This document shows positions 33,854-45,868 of a stretch of 64,000 nt of DNA, in pieces. The first letter of the stretch is position 1; each line of letters opens with the position of its first letter. The notes below the pieces were generated by a model, which saw nothing but the letters and a program-made list of their open reading frames with translations, was not told the origin of the DNA and made no database searches. The DNA is from Primula veris (Eukaryota > Streptophyta > Magnoliopsida > Ericales > Primulaceae), in NCBI GenBank assembly GCA_963682055.1, contig OY821744.1, positions 7,542,835-7,606,834 on the forward strand, read 5' to 3'. The position numbers and the translations under genes are program-made.

Positions 33854-36800
33854 GTCAGTAGTGTATACATTTTTTGTCCGAACTGGCAGCTATTCCTCCA
33901 TGGTCGGCTTAGAAAGAATTGATTTTATATATTTTCTCCATTTTATTTCCACTAGTCCTGGTAATTGTTTCAATGGCATCATTGTAAATATAAAAAAATG
34001 GCGTTTTTGAGCATAGGCATTTTTAAGGGGGTGCTTCCTCCCCTTCATCACGTGATTGGTTAAATTTTAGCGTACAACTGGTATGGTTTGTCTTTGTTTA
34101 ACCTTACAATTATTCGTTAGTAACTTGAATGAGTTGTACGTTTGTTTGGTTTTCTCTAGAAGGATAGCTCAAGTATATATACCGTGGCTCACGAGAAGTT
34201 TCGAGCCACTGTCATTTATATTTAACAAGTTTTCCGTTGTTTTTAGTAAACAAAGGACACTTGAAATATCTCTTCATGATGTATGCTTCTCTACGAATGG
34301 GCAGGTGAACATGCTCAAGTTGTTGTAACAATGCATTATAAAATCTAACACGGGCTTACTGAAATCTGTAACCGCTAATTTTTCTAGCAATTTATCTGGT
34401 GGTATTAAATTCAGTAAATAGTGAAATGAAAAATGATAGCCTGAAAAGATATTAAAATTAACACATTGTTTCCAGGAATTATAAAACCATCGAAATTCCT
34501 ACTTGTAAAAACAAGCATGAAGCAATTGAGCATTAATACCCACAGCCTGAAATCATATGGGGCCAATTAAGTTGTCACATTAGTTCGCAACTATGAATTT
34601 TTATACATCACTCTTACGATATAAGTAAAAGTTGTAAAAATGTGAAATGTTATTGCTGCATATATAATCTTAATGGCATTACTTTGAGGATAAATGTATT
34701 GTGGAAAAGAGATGTCATGTACTGCATGGACGTTGCCCAACATTTTCACTAAGACGAGACATTATGCACTTAAATTGTACACATAATAACACATACTAAT
34801 GTAGTAAGAATTTTCTTATCGTTAATTATGTAGGTAGCTGTGGAATTTCTCATTTGATTAATGATTTGTTGTAGTCTTTTCCCTAGAAAAGTCAGAAAAC
34901 ACGCACTTTCTAACAATATTACTGATATAGTAATCCAGTACGAGTAGCAAAAATATCATAATATTACACAAGATTGGCGATGAATTTTCAAAATTAATCA
35001 ATTACTTTGTCGTCCATATTGCAAAATTGCATGTTAATGCGGTGTGATACCCAAAATCTATATTAGATTCTTGGGATTTTGAATCAGGTAAAATATTCAA
35101 GAAAGAATCTGAGATGCGGATATAAATGTACAGGGGAAAATCCTGTGTCAGGGAAACTGCCCACCATTTTTTTTTCCTCAAAATGATTCCTTGTAAATGT
35201 TTGTGAAGGTTGTGTTGTCTCATTTTTATTGGCTCTTTAGCTTGGGAGATTATCAACCGTATAGCTTTTCTCGATTACAAATTTGACTTGTATTATATCT
35301 TTCATGGTTCCACCAATTTCATTGAGTACATTTTCACGAGTACAATATTCAAGTAGTAGTGTTATTATTCTTACGTACAAAACAAAATTTCTACATACAT
35401 TTTAAGCTAAAGTTGGATGGACCTACTTATATGCACCTTCGAGCCGCATTCTACGGAACCCCTTAACCTCATTTGTTTCACGTTCATCATGTTACCAAGT
35501 ACGTTACCACCTTCGAGCCACTCAATTAATAAACTACGCGGATTAGGCCCGTAAGTATTGGGTTAGTAGAACTAACATCGTGAATAAAATTTAAGTCAAT
35601 GATTAGTGACTAGGGTTAAATAATGAACGGAAACAACCCGAGGAGGCTATATTAATTCATGTTTTGATTGTTTGTTGAAAATCTCTCCTTGTTTCGGCTC
35701 ATAACCATAATGTGACAACCCGTAAGATTCCATCTTCTTCGGAAGCAGTTAGAGATATAGCCTAGCTTAGACGTTAGCCACTGTACAGAAACAATAGCTA
35801 AGTTTTTATTCTGAATCTTTAAGGAGAAGAAACTAGGTTTTCTCTGTTTCTTAATAAAAATATAAGACAAAACTATCTGAATGATGATTCAGTCTATTCA
35901 ATAAGAAGCCAATATGAATTCATTGACATTCTATACGTAAATTTCAAGTGAATATATATTGATCAGTATCAAACAGGAGTAAATATTATCATATTCAGTC
36001 GTCAGTCACTACACATGCATATTACAATGAAAAAGATTCTAGAAACTAGTTTTTAGAACAATTCGAATCATTAGAATCCAATTATAAAAATAAAATGTGT
36101 TCAAAACTTTTTCAAGAATAGTTTTGCTAGCTGTTTGTAATATCATGATTTTTTTAATTTTACCAAAAAACAACAATATGTTGATCTTCTTATGATTATG
36201 TATTTTCATTCATAACTTGAAATGTAATATTCATGAATTCTTGATATCCCTATGTTGTGTCCCTGTGGACTCTATAAAATTTTATAGTTATAATTAACGT
36301 TGGTTTACTCATAAGCTATTTCCAAAAATAAATTCGACAACTTGGATATATAAGTTTACACCATGAATTGGTACATTTGTCCTCACTGGTATCTAGTACC
36401 ATTGTGGTACAAAATTAAGTATTGATATCCTCAAGTCGATTATAATACTTCCCCAGTGTCTGTATCCAAATCCAAGAAGACACGAGCCAAATTAAAATAT
36501 TTATTGACAAAATCATTTTATTCCTGTCAATCGCACGCCTTATCAATATTAATGTCAAGTATTGAGAATGAATTTCAATTACCTCGTGTTAACAAACAAA
36601 CACTCGTCCTCGCCGAAAAGATGCTAATGAATGTTGATATCTTTTCGACTATATTAAGCAGAAACTTCAGAACTCAAACGAGACACCTCTGGCAAGAGTT
36701 CCTTCATGCATGGTTTAATCTTTATCAATTTATAGATAATATTTATATATACACACACACACAAAACTTGGTGACTTAATTTTTATTGCCACTGAATAGG

Positions 36801-36893
36801 TTATACAACTGTGCATGAGATCAATACGCCTATTTACATAGTTCTTGGGCACAGTAGAATTTATTAGAAATACATAATACCACTTAACAAAAC
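33854..36893. other. 3-kb intergenic DNA between convergent MIRO2 and FAF genes
   Basis: AT-rich. Short frames (34083-34328, 35002-35256, 35652-35870, 36456-36779) have no recognisable domain. Minus-strand AATAAA at 36865-36860 and 36787-36782 may serve the FAF gene. No clear repeats were found. Confidence 0.5.
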
Positions 36894-37718
36894 TCAAGAA
36901 ATTGCCACCCCACATGACTTCCAATTGGGCAGCCCCTTATGCTCATGCAAATTTTCTTTACACTTTCTTGGCATTGGTCTCTCCATATTCCTCATGTTAC
37001 CCTCAACATCCTCATCTTCTTCTTCCTCTTGTTGTTGTTCAAATTCTCCATGGATATCAAAATCATTACTAGTTGGAGAATAATCTTCAGCCAAAAAAAG
37101 CCTAAGGCGACCATCGACTCGCTCAGTCTGAAAGTAAGAATTATTAGGAGAAACTGTGGCTGCCTTTATGACTAATCGCCCCCCTTCACGACTAGGTGTC
37201 AATTGAACATTCTCGGAGCCAGTGATTGAAGTTAATGGAGGTGGAAAATTAGGTTTATCCGAAACTATTCTAGTGTTTTTCTTTAGTCTCCTAATTTGAC
37301 AATATTCGTCATTGGTCTTAGGAGGCAAGGGTAGAGAAAATTCATCGCCACTTTCGCTAATGTCACTCCCGGTTTCACTCCCTAAGCTCTCCGTACACAT
37401 TTCCAAGCTTTTAAGGTTTAATGTAAAAGAATAGTTTTTAACAAGAGGGTGAACATAGACAATTTTGTCATGATTCACATGTTCGTTCTTGTTGGAAAGA
37501 GATTCTAGTAAGCTCCAACTACCCACGCCGGAGTTGTTGTTGGCGTAGTCGAGATTATTGCTTGTTTTGTTGTTTTTGCTATCAAATTCTCCTTGGTGTT
37601 CCAATATGAGGGATGGTTGAGGCCATTGATGTTGTTTTGCTTGGTTATATTTGTTTTTCAAATCAAAAGGTTCTGAGACTAAAGGCTCAAAGCATAATTG
37701 ATCCTTTTGGCAGACCAT
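36894..37718 (-). CDS. FAF: FANTASTIC FOUR (FAF)-like protein
   Basis: Intronless, 274 residues. The diagnostic FAF domain lies at about residues 158-210: FPPPLTSI, then GRLVIKAATV, then FQTERVDGRLRLFL. Before it are Ser/Glu-rich stretches (SESGDEFSLPLPP). After it is an acidic run (EQQQEEEEDEDVEGN, about 227-241) and a basic C-terminus. Arabidopsis FAF proteins are plant-specific regulators that limit shoot meristem size by acting on WUSCHEL and its control by CLAVATA3; this role is inferred from the family. Length and single-exon structure fit. It is transcribed towards MIRO2. A TATAAATA box is 259-266 bp upstream of the ATG. Which of the four FAF members it matches cannot be told by eye. 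Confidence 0.9.
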   Translation of the reverse strand: MVCQKDQLCFEPLVSEPFDLKNKYNQAKQHQWPQPSLILEHQGEFDSKNNKTSNNLDYANNNSGVGSWSLLESLSNKNEHVNHDKIVYVHPLVKNYSFTLNLKSLEMCTESLGSETGSDISESGDEFSLPLPPKTNDEYCQIRRLKKNTRIVSDKPNFPPPLTSITGSENVQLTPSREGGRLVIKAATVSPNNSYFQTERVDGRLRLFLAEDYSPTSNDFDIHGEFEQQQEEEEDEDVEGNMRNMERPMPRKCKENLHEHKGLPNWKSCGVAIS

Positions 37719-37976
37719 TGAAGACTTATATATATACTGTTAAAGTCAGTAGGAATTGAGCAATGAAAATGGAGCAAAAACAAGGAATAACAGATGAAAC
37801 AAATTCTGAAACTGCAATGCAAGGTTTTAATATGAGATTTTTATTTAAACACTTCTTATTTTTAAGTATTTGTATTTGTATTTGTGAGAAGCTAGTAGGA
37901 ATGTAAGCAATTATATATGAGTAAGGAAATGAGAATGGTGAAGAAAGCACGATAAAGAATTGAAAGAATGTGAGGT

Positions 37977-37984
37977 TATTTATA
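37977..37984 (-). promoter_or_regulatory. TATA box of the FAF-like gene
   Basis: Minus-strand TATAAATA in context GCTTATAAATAACC. It would give a 5' leader of roughly 230 bp before the ATG at 37718. A second TATATATA at about 37728-37735 is too close to the ATG to be the promoter. Confidence 0.55.
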
Positions 37985-39812
37985 AGCACCAAGTATCTGG
38001 TTGATGACGTAATATGGCACTTTTACTTCAAATATCTTAACATTTTCTGCTTCCTCTTATAATTTTTTATAAAATTAATTTCAGTCTTTGACCCCATAAA
38101 AAAAAAAAAAAAAAAAAAAAACAGCAAACGTCAGCATAATACTAGAATGAATTTTGTTGGACCACTGTTTTAATTGGATAAAGGTGTGTATTAAGAATCA
38201 ATTTTCATGTATATCGACTTTAATATAAGATGTTAATTATATTGGTTGCTTAAAAGTAATGGCGCTCAAGCAGTCAAGTTTTTATTCCAAATAATACCTT
38301 TTAATTGGTTGCTAGCGGTTGAATATATATGCAATCTAGTATTAAGCTTTCGGTGCTTTTATTCTATTTATACCTTGACGTGATCAAACTGACCCACCGT
38401 CAAAAAGGATTTAAGTACTTTAAAATATATAATAAGAATTGATTGTGATGATTCTAACTAAATTAAAATAAATTATGCTTATCTTTTATATAAGAATCTT
38501 TGATATACTATGCAAAGTCAAACAAACACTTTTACTATATTACGAAATATAGGACTATATATCATATATGAATGAAGAATTGGAATCGCTTAGCTTAATT
38601 GTAGTTAGTGATCAGTGAGTCATTAATGTACCCCCATATTTGCATTTTTTTCATATTTTTTCATTTTTGCATTTTTATTTTTTGGAATTTTTTTATTTTT
38701 TCTGATTTTTTACATTTTTATTGGTTAGTTAGGGAAAATTGATCAATCCTTAATTAGTTTCAGTTTCATGGACCAATCCTTAAATATTTTTGTTTTCATG
38801 GTTCAATACAAAATTTACCCTAATTTTAAAGGGTGCGACCAAATTAATTAATGGTAAATAAACTTATGGTGGTAATCGAGAATAAAGGAAAACATGCAGA
38901 CTGTTCAATCAGGTAAGAAATAGTTTTTCACCATTCAATTAGATGAACCAATAAACCAGAGTACCTCTTCAACGATACGAATCAAATACTAGATTTCTAA
39001 TTGATAATGCTAGTAAAAAGTTCGATCGATACTCGAACTTGCTTTCTCTTACTATTACTATATCTCGTTATATCATCAATGTTCATAAGCAGGAACCATA
39101 TACGTATGGACAATGGAGTTTCGCCAGGTTTTGTGACATGTACCGATAATAGTACGTACTTGGTTGTGTAACTTGTGTTAATTAGTCTTAATGTATATTG
39201 GTACTTCGATGTCAAACTTGCTATCTTTGGTAGAAATGCTACCAGACTAAGAAAGATTAACAAATGAAATGGTATCGATTGCAATTACGGGTCATCATAA
39301 ATATAATTGTTCGAGATAGGACCTCTATCATTTAAGCCCTAGCAGATTTTTGTTTTTAAATTCGAGCTGATCTACTATTAGGTATGTTCTTAATTACTTT
39401 GCTCTCACTCTATCAGGATTTATGTTTACTGTTTATTAGTTATGAGTCTAATGACCATAAGAGAGTATTACTTGACTCTTTGTCTTTCTCTTTTCATGTA
39501 CAAAGTTCTCTTGGTATGAGAAAGTTTTCAGTGTTTAAGAAAGACTAAAAAATAGAACGTGTCTCACTAATCTCATCGGATATAGAAAGACTAAAAACTA
39601 CTCGTTGATTATCCTGATCTTGAAATAATAAATACTCACTCACTAGTAAGTTCGCCTGTTCTTACTTCATATAGAGATGTTTTAACATTAATTTTAGAGC
39701 AGTGATATAAGGAGAGAATTTTTGACATAGACTCTTATAGAGACTGAATGTGGAACATCAGATTATGTATTCGAGGGTAAATTAATTGTACACGTTGAGT
39801 CTATGCAAAAGA
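37985..39812. other. Intergenic DNA upstream of the FAF-like gene
   Basis: Contains a 24-base A run (38098-38121) and T-rich low-complexity DNA (38640-38720). A minus-strand frame at 38997-39284 has a hydrophobic start but no recognisable family. Upstream control elements of FAF may lie here but none is evident. Confidence 0.45.
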
Positions 39813-39978
39813 TGTACTGTGACAACCCAGATTTTCAGGAAGGAAATTCTGTGGTGCGGTGTCGTGCGTCAGTCCCACATCGTCCAGATATGAGAGTACC
39901 CGTGTGGTATATATGAGCTTAAAGATTCATTTCCTATTAATAAGACATTTTAAAGTCGTGCGGCACAATAGCGAGGAC

Positions 39979-40049
39979 GGAATTCCACAGTTAAGCGTGC
40001 TTAGCTTGGAGTAGTATCAGGATTGGTGACCATCCTGGGAAATTGTGCC
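39979..40049 (+). promoter_or_regulatory. 5S-rRNA-derived internal promoter in the Cassandra 5' LTR
   Basis: CACAGTTAAGCGTGCTTAG matches the 5S box A region and CAGGATTGGTGACCATCCTGG the box C region, with AGTAGTA between as in plant 5S rRNA. The order and spacing of a 5S gene are kept. It would recruit TFIIIA and RNA polymerase III (known for the family). Confidence 0.88.
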
Positions 40050-40362
40050 AAAACGGACAATATTGTTGATACGGGCGTGGCGGTTCGGTCCGTAGGACCA
40101 GGTCGTTACAGGTGGTATCAGAGCCTCTATCTGACCGGAAATGTGGGGACTAGCACGTGTGTGTGAGCCCCTGAAGGACGACGTGCCCGACGAGAACGTC
40201 GTGCCTAAAGGGAAGGTGATTGTAACGATCCAGATTTTCAGGAAGGAAATTCTGTGGTGCGGTGTCGTGCGTCAGTCCCACATCGCACAGATATGAGAGT
40301 ATATAAAGATCCATTTTCTATTAACAAGACCTTTTAAAGCCGTGCGGCACAATAGCGAGGAC

Positions 40363-40433
40363 GGAACTCCACAGTTAAGCGTGCTTAGCTTGGAGTAGTA
40401 ACAGGATGGGTGATCATCCTGGAAAGTTGTGCC
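40363..40433 (+). promoter_or_regulatory. 5S-rRNA-derived internal promoter in the Cassandra 3' LTR
   Basis: Second copy of the block: GGAACTCCACAGTTAAGCGT then AGTAGTAACAGGATGGGTGA. GATGGGTGA is closer to consensus plant 5S box C than the 5' LTR version, while the bases after it (TCATCC) have drifted. Confidence 0.85.
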
Positions 40434-40499
40434 AAAACGGACAATATTATTGATACAGGCGTGACGGTTCGGTCCGTATGACCGGATCGTTACATGTAC

Positions 40500-41519
40500 A
40501 CATAAGTTATTTAGCTACACATTGAGTCTTAATAGCTACACTTTGAAAAACATAATATACCAGTGATAGTATGAGAAATCAAAGCACAATGTACACATGC
40601 ATTATCCATGTCACGAATGAAATAAAATGTATGGAGAAGATACAACCATATATACCTTCTTTAACACAAGAACTCCACAAGTAAAATAATCTTTGAACTT
40701 TTATATAACAATTGGAATTTATTTAGCTGAAATATTTGCATGTACATATTACTTTGTTAATGAAATGAACCAATATTCTGTGACAAAAATAAAATAAAAA
40801 AAATGATGGAAATATACATATAATTGATACTTAATTATTAAAAATTCAGACCCTAAAATATTTTTAAATATTACTATATATATGCTACATAACGCTACTA
40901 CATATGATACATAATACTACTTATTTTTACCTTTTGTTTTTAACTTTAATGCTAAATGATGCTACATTATATATAGCAAATTTAAAATAAGAATTGAGAA
41001 TTCGAGATTTTAAAAATTAAGTATGTTTTTATATATTAATCAACGATTCTAAAAAAAAAAAAAACAATATAGAACAAGACCACTAGCAATCTTTTCCTAA
41101 ACGCAATCAGGGAACATTATTCCCACTTCCCATTATAAAAAAGAAACACACAAAAGCCAAAATATTTCTATAATTGTGCTAGAATTATTATATATAAAGA
41201 GCAAATGAAACCACCACTATACATTGCTTTTCCATTTCCTAGCCAGTCTATTGGTCCATAATCTTGATAGATGACTAAAGAAAACAAAAATTACACGGAC
41301 TTGATTGAAATTGGCGTCAACACTTATATAAAAGCTAAATTTTGTTAAAGTTTTTCTTTTTCGTTTCTAATGAATTAATCAACTTATTCTGTTAGAGGAA
41401 CTTGTATGGGATAAAGAATGACGAGAAAACGTCTTATAGTTTAAATTGATATTGCAAAAAGCAATTTTAGACGAACCTTATATATATATCTTGAATAATT
41501 TTGTATTCTCGAACATTGT
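40500..41519. other. AT-rich intergenic DNA
   Basis: No gene or repeat boundary is supported. Confidence 0.5.
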
Positions 41520-41735
41520 CTACAACTCTAGATTCACCCTCGGTAAAGAGTTTGCCGACTTCGGGTCATTTAAATTCAAGATACGGGCTCGTATGAATGC
41601 ATAGGCACCGGCCAGGCAGTGCCAATTCATTTGTTTTACTAGTTGGCCAGACACATCATCTAAAAATAATTCACATTTCTTATCATACTGTGTAATACCT
41701 GTTCCTTTAAGAAGAAACTCGGTAACTTTTTCCAT
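41520..41735 (-). CDS. Uncharacterised 71-residue open frame
   Basis: The translation has balanced composition and looks more protein-like than other short frames nearby (GTGITQYDKKCELFLDDVSG, then QMNWHCLAGAYAFIRARI). I recognise no family. It has no signal peptide, and its 5' side runs at once into a MITE-like repeat (from about 41750), so it could be an exon or the remnant of a longer gene truncated by insertion. Existence as a gene is uncertain. Confidence 0.25.
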   Translation of the reverse strand: MEKVTEFLLKGTGITQYDKKCELFLDDVSGQLVKQMNWHCLAGAYAFIRARILNLNDPKSANSLPRVNLEL

Positions 41736-41751
41736 TTAAAAAAACACTAAG

Positions 41752-42795
41752 GCTCTATTTGTTTTGAAGCAAAATAAAGGTTGGAAAATATACTTTTCTC
41801 TGTTTTTGTTTTTAAGCTCTGTTTGTTTCAAAGGGAAAGGAAAATATTCATGATTGCTTTACGGGAAAATAAGAAACTAAGGAAAATATTTTCAATTTCT
41901 CAAGAAAAACAAGGGAAAATGACAAATTCCAAAATTGGACGGAAAACATTTTTCTTCGTGAGCGAAAACATAAAATTTTCACGAAATTATATATTTTATC
42001 ATTTTTACCTCGGTTTTTTTTCTTCTTTTTAACAAAAAAAAAATTATGGGTGTTTGATAAATTAGTTTTTTTAACTTTCCAAAAGTTAGATTTCGTGAAA
42101 AAAACTCAAAATCAGAGAAGTTATAAATTCGGAGACTTATTTTAGCTTTTATACATAAAAAAGTTAAAATTTTCTAATTAAATTATTTTGTATATTTTCG
42201 TGTAACTAATAAGTTAAAAGTGAAAAATGACTTATTAACAAAAATAAGTTATAAGTCATTTAAATCTAAAGAGGCTATAAGTGACTTATTTTAAACCAGT
42301 TTTGTTGTGATTGTTTCTAAAGACTTCTTTATTTTGTTTTTCGATAAAAAAGTTGTGGGTGTTAACTTTTCAAAAGTTACCTTTTGCATAAAAAGCTCAA
42401 AATCATATAAATTAGGAATTCGGAGACTTTTACACATAAAAATCACCAAACGTTAAAATTTTCAATTGAAATATTTGTACATTTCCAAATCACCAATAAG
42501 TTAAAATAAGTGAAAAATGACTTATTAACAAATTTAAGTTATAAGTCATTTAGAGGTAAAAAAATCTATAAGTGACTTAATTTAAACAATTTTTTTCTCA
42601 TTATTTTTTAGAAGTAGCTTATTTTAAGCAAGTTAGTTTCTCATTGTAAAATCTATTTTTTACTATAAAAATCAATCACAAACGCGACATTAGTCAAGAA
42701 ATTTCCATGAAAAATAAGTATCACCAAACACTTAATAAACGAATAGAGAGAAAACAATTTTCACGAAAATAATTCGTCTGACAAACAGATAAACA
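41752..42795. repeat. Nested MITE-like elements with an internal 290-bp direct duplication
   Basis: The outer ends CTCTGTTTGTTTC (about 41816) and GACAAACAGA (about 42780) are inverted. A similar GGCTCTATTTGTTTTG lies at 41752. An inner element runs from GGGTGTTTGAT (42049) to ATCACCAAACACTT (about 42733). Inside it, two diverged copies (42050-42300, 42353-42595) share CTCAAAATCA, AATTCGGAGACTT, AGTGAAAAATGACTTATTAA and ATAAGTGACTTA. All is non-coding. Confidence 0.6.
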
Positions 42796-42804
42796 AAAAA
42801 ATTA

Positions 42805-43038
42805 CTCCATCTGTTCCACATTATGATTATAAGTTATACGAAATCACGCGCAACTTTGACTGTTAAATAACTCGTAGTAAAATTGTCGAAATAGTTTTGT
42901 ACTTTTTTTATCATATAGTTTAACATTTCAACTATGTAGAAAATATTTAAAGAATTTCATTTCGGCAATTTAGTAACATGTTCAAAACCCAATTAAAGTT
43001 ACACGTGATTTTTGTAGCAATAAAGTGGGATGGATGGT
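42805..43038. mobile_element. Degenerate Stowaway-like MITE
   Basis: The left end TACTCCATCTGTTCCACATT and right end AAAGTGGGATGGATGGTG are imperfect inverted repeats related to the CTCCCTCCGTCCC ends of Stowaway. The interior shares the ACGAAATCACG.G.AA.TTT motif with the element at 46343. Confidence 0.55.
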
Positions 43039-43345
43039 GCACTTTTTATATACTTAGCGAAAACAAAATAAGACTATAGCAAGGAAATTTAATTTACAAA
43101 AAAGGCAATACTAAGCAAAATTATGTGGAAAGGGAGAAAAATTTGTGGTGGTGGGTTACACAGAGCATGTGTGAGAGATAATCCCCTCGTACTTTTCGAC
43201 TGTGGTAATGCTGCATTTTCTGTCCCAATCTTTATGCTTCATTTGGATAAATAAAAACGAAATGGCCACTCAAGCTAGGTTCGTACATAAACCAGGTAGA
43301 CGTGTCATTCCCCTACTTGATGATATATATATATACGCATATGGG

Positions 43346-43683
43346 CAGGGACGGAACTAGTATGGTTTTTATCGGGGGTTATAGTGAAAAAAATATGTCG
43401 AATAGAAAAAAAATAGGGTCTAATACACAAATAATATTTTTTCCTATGTTCATCATAACATAAAATAAATATGAAATCAAGACAAAATACATTGAACAGT
43501 AAAATAATTTTTTATTTAATCTTTTTTGGGAAACTACGATGGGTATTTAGAAAATTTGATAATTTTAAAATAAAAAAACATAAATTTAGAAAAAAGAAAG
43601 TAACATGATTTGAACTTCTAACATTTCACTTAGATATAGTCTAATTTTACCATAACACCGGCAACTCTCTGGTTCCGTCCCAG
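43346..43683. mobile_element. hAT-type MITE
   Basis: 338 bp with ends CAGGGACGGAACTAG / CTGGTTCCGTCCCAG (one mismatch) and an 8-bp flanking repeat CATATGGG / CATATAGA (6 of 8). TGATTTGAACTTCTA at 43616-43630 is the motif seen in the other two hAT-like copies. Confidence 0.75.
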
Positions 43684-43691
43684 CATATAGA

Positions 43692-44344
43692 AAAAAACTA
43701 ACCAAATTCGAAACACAGTCAAATAGTAAATACTTTCAGGTTACCCCTAACACTTATTTTTGTTTCCTTCATCATGGGCATTTTGAAAGTTTCGAGCATT
43801 CCAACAGTAAACATCGAGAGTATATACTTAGAACTTGTTTGTTTACAACTCGTAAGTTCAGCTTCGTAGTTGTTGCTTTTCTTGTTTAATTAGAAGTTAC
43901 ACTGCATTCCTCGGAGTAACTCAAAATACGAGTCTTTTTGGTTCTTTTTGTTAGAAGTCGTACGTAATCTTTATAAGTTTAGATGTTATCCCGATTTTCT
44001 ATTCCGGTAAATCTGAACAAGGGGTAACTTGCACTTTGAAAGTGTAAAATGAAAGTGACGGACTGCATGCAAAACATAGGGCCAACATGTAATGATTTCT
44101 TAAAAGGAAATTCAGTTTTAACTTGAAACAACTAATGGAATCTCAACTCACTGAGATTGTCATAAGAATCTATGTAATACTTCGATTTTCTCATGTCTCG
44201 TTTGGTTACCAAATTACTAGTTCTTGTATTTTTGTGTTATAATTAAGCTAGTCTCACTGAAATTTAATAGTCTTAAATAATAGTTCAAGTACTTGTACTT
44301 TGAACCATTTTAGTACTACTTTTCTTTATATAATCGAATACTAA
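43692..44344. other. Intergenic DNA
   Basis: Nothing recognisable apart from AT-rich sequence. Confidence 0.5.
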
Positions 44345-44962
44345 GAGCATCTGCACCAGCTAACTCAACCATTTCTTCAAACCTCACATTTTATACCTTA
44401 AACTTTTAAGGAACCGTTTACATTTACACAAAATTTCACCTTCCTTATTCATTTCCTTATAATAACCATACATTAATTTTTTTATTTTTTTATTAAATTT
44501 TTAATAATCATAACAATATTACGACCACAAAAATATCGACATCATGATAGTTTATTACTATTATACTCTCTCCGTCCGTAAACAAATATCTCCTTCGAAA
44601 ATACATACAATTTTGACCATCAAAATTTTCATATCAAAATTACTGAAATGAAAAAATTGAAATTTTCATTATATAGTTCTAACCATAAACTACGTGATTA
44701 ACTTTTAAAATAATTTTTTCCGGCAATCTAAATATGAAAAAATTATCGGTCAAAATTATACGTATTTTCGTATGTGACATTTGTTTAGGGACGGAGAGAG
44801 TATTAATCTAGGGAATCATATGCATTCTCCATATATGAGGTGAGTTTTGTGTTTCCTTAAATTTAAAAAATTCATAGGGTTACTGATGCATGTCACTTTT
44901 TATATCATAATTATTAAATTTTTAGAAAAAATTATGCTTTGAGAAAGCAGATGCGGATATTC
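44345..44962. mobile_element. Tourist-like MITE interrupted by a Stowaway MITE
   Basis: The ends GAGCATCTGCA and TGCGGATATTC are imperfect inverted repeats flanked by TAA on both sides (44342-44344, 44963-44965). The complete Stowaway at 44566-44800 splits it, leaving about 383 bp of its own sequence. Confidence 0.6.
44566..44800. mobile_element. Stowaway MITE
   Basis: 235 bp. The ends CTCTCTCCGTCCGTAAACAA / TTTGTTTAGGGACGGAGAGAG are flanked by TA on both sides (44564-44565, 44801-44802), as expected of Tc1/mariner-type Stowaway. The inner arms (CAAAATTTTCAT / AAATTTTCATTA region) also fold. Confidence 0.9.
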
Positions 44963-44965
44963 TAA

Positions 44966-45868
44966 CACATGCAAAGCAGGAACATGAGATCAGAAACTAA
45001 ATTAATGGATCTTCTGTTGCCAACAAGTAAAGGTTCTCAATTGTCCTCTCCCCTCCCAACCTGTGGATTTTAATTATTCATACAGTACTAACACTAGCCC
45101 ATTTTGAGGCCCATAATCATACAAGAACAGGCTTCTGAACTTTTTTTTTCTGATTTTATTTTCTGCGGCTCGACCAGTTTTGTAACTTGCTCGATCTTGT
45201 TTAGCAACATCGAAGTACTGTTAGTTTCTTCACGCATTCTAGGTTTGAAAAATGATTTGTACAACAACGAATGATTGCCAACCAATCTCTGTAAACATTC
45301 CATTAGTATTACTGCGAGACAAGAAACTGTGAAAGAAGCCTAAGTTCGTAAGATATGAAAGAAGTCTGAATTGTCAATGTTTCCAGTTGGGCCTAGTGGC
45401 AAATGAAATAAAACTGGTGGGCTATGTTTAAATCACTTGAACTTTGTAAAGAATGAATACCAGAAAAATTGAAACTTGTGGTTCAAGTGAAAGCTAGAAT
45501 ACTAATAGAAATGAAAATTTTCCATATAATTGAGGAGTTTGCGGCTTAATATTTGTGCAGGCCAACTATAGTTTATCTATCTATGCATCAATTTATTATT
45601 ATTTAACAAAAAGCGTGAAGATACACAACTGCTTCTTAGCTTCTAGCAAACCAATATGTTTGCCAATTTGTAACATTTCAAATGAGAAATTCGCAGTTTG
45701 TTCGGAGAATGCATTAGATCTTCAAGTTCTCGTCAAGGTTGATCATCATTACCTCTCAGAAAACAGGTGGTTCATGTATTTAGGCTCAATCTTAGTTGAG
45801 GTGGATTGGATATGAGATTAAAATCTTTAACTCACATAACTTGGTATAAGTTTTCTTACAATAAAAAT
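44966..45868. other. Intergenic DNA with weak open frames
   Basis: The minus-strand frame 45094-45303 (MECLQRLVGN..., Lys/Glu-rich) and plus-strand frame 45555-45815 have no recognisable family. Neither is supported as a gene. Confidence 0.4.

Larger units (their letters stand above)
39818..40494 (+). mobile_element. Cassandra-type TRIM retrotransposon
   Basis: 677 bp. The LTRs are 39818-40110 (293 bp) and 40221-40494 (274 bp), with ends TGT(G/A)AC...GTTACA. A perfect 5-bp target duplication TGTAC lies at 39813-39817 and 40495-40499. The initiator Met-tRNA primer-binding site TGGTATCAGAGCC is at 40113-40125, and a purine tract AAAGGGAAGGTGAT precedes the 3' LTR. Both LTRs carry a 5S-rRNA-like block, which defines the Cassandra family. 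The 110-bp interior is non-coding. The 3' LTR lacks about 19 bp present in the 5' LTR (near 39900). Confidence 0.95.

Noticed and set aside
36456..36779. 107-residue plus-strand frame between MIRO2 and FAF
   Set aside because: No recognisable domain and its end is a CA microsatellite; too little to support a gene.
39979..40433. Two 5S rRNA genes
   Set aside because: Only the promoter-bearing part resembles 5S rRNA, both copies lie at the same place within LTRs that have a primer site and target duplication, so they belong to Cassandra.
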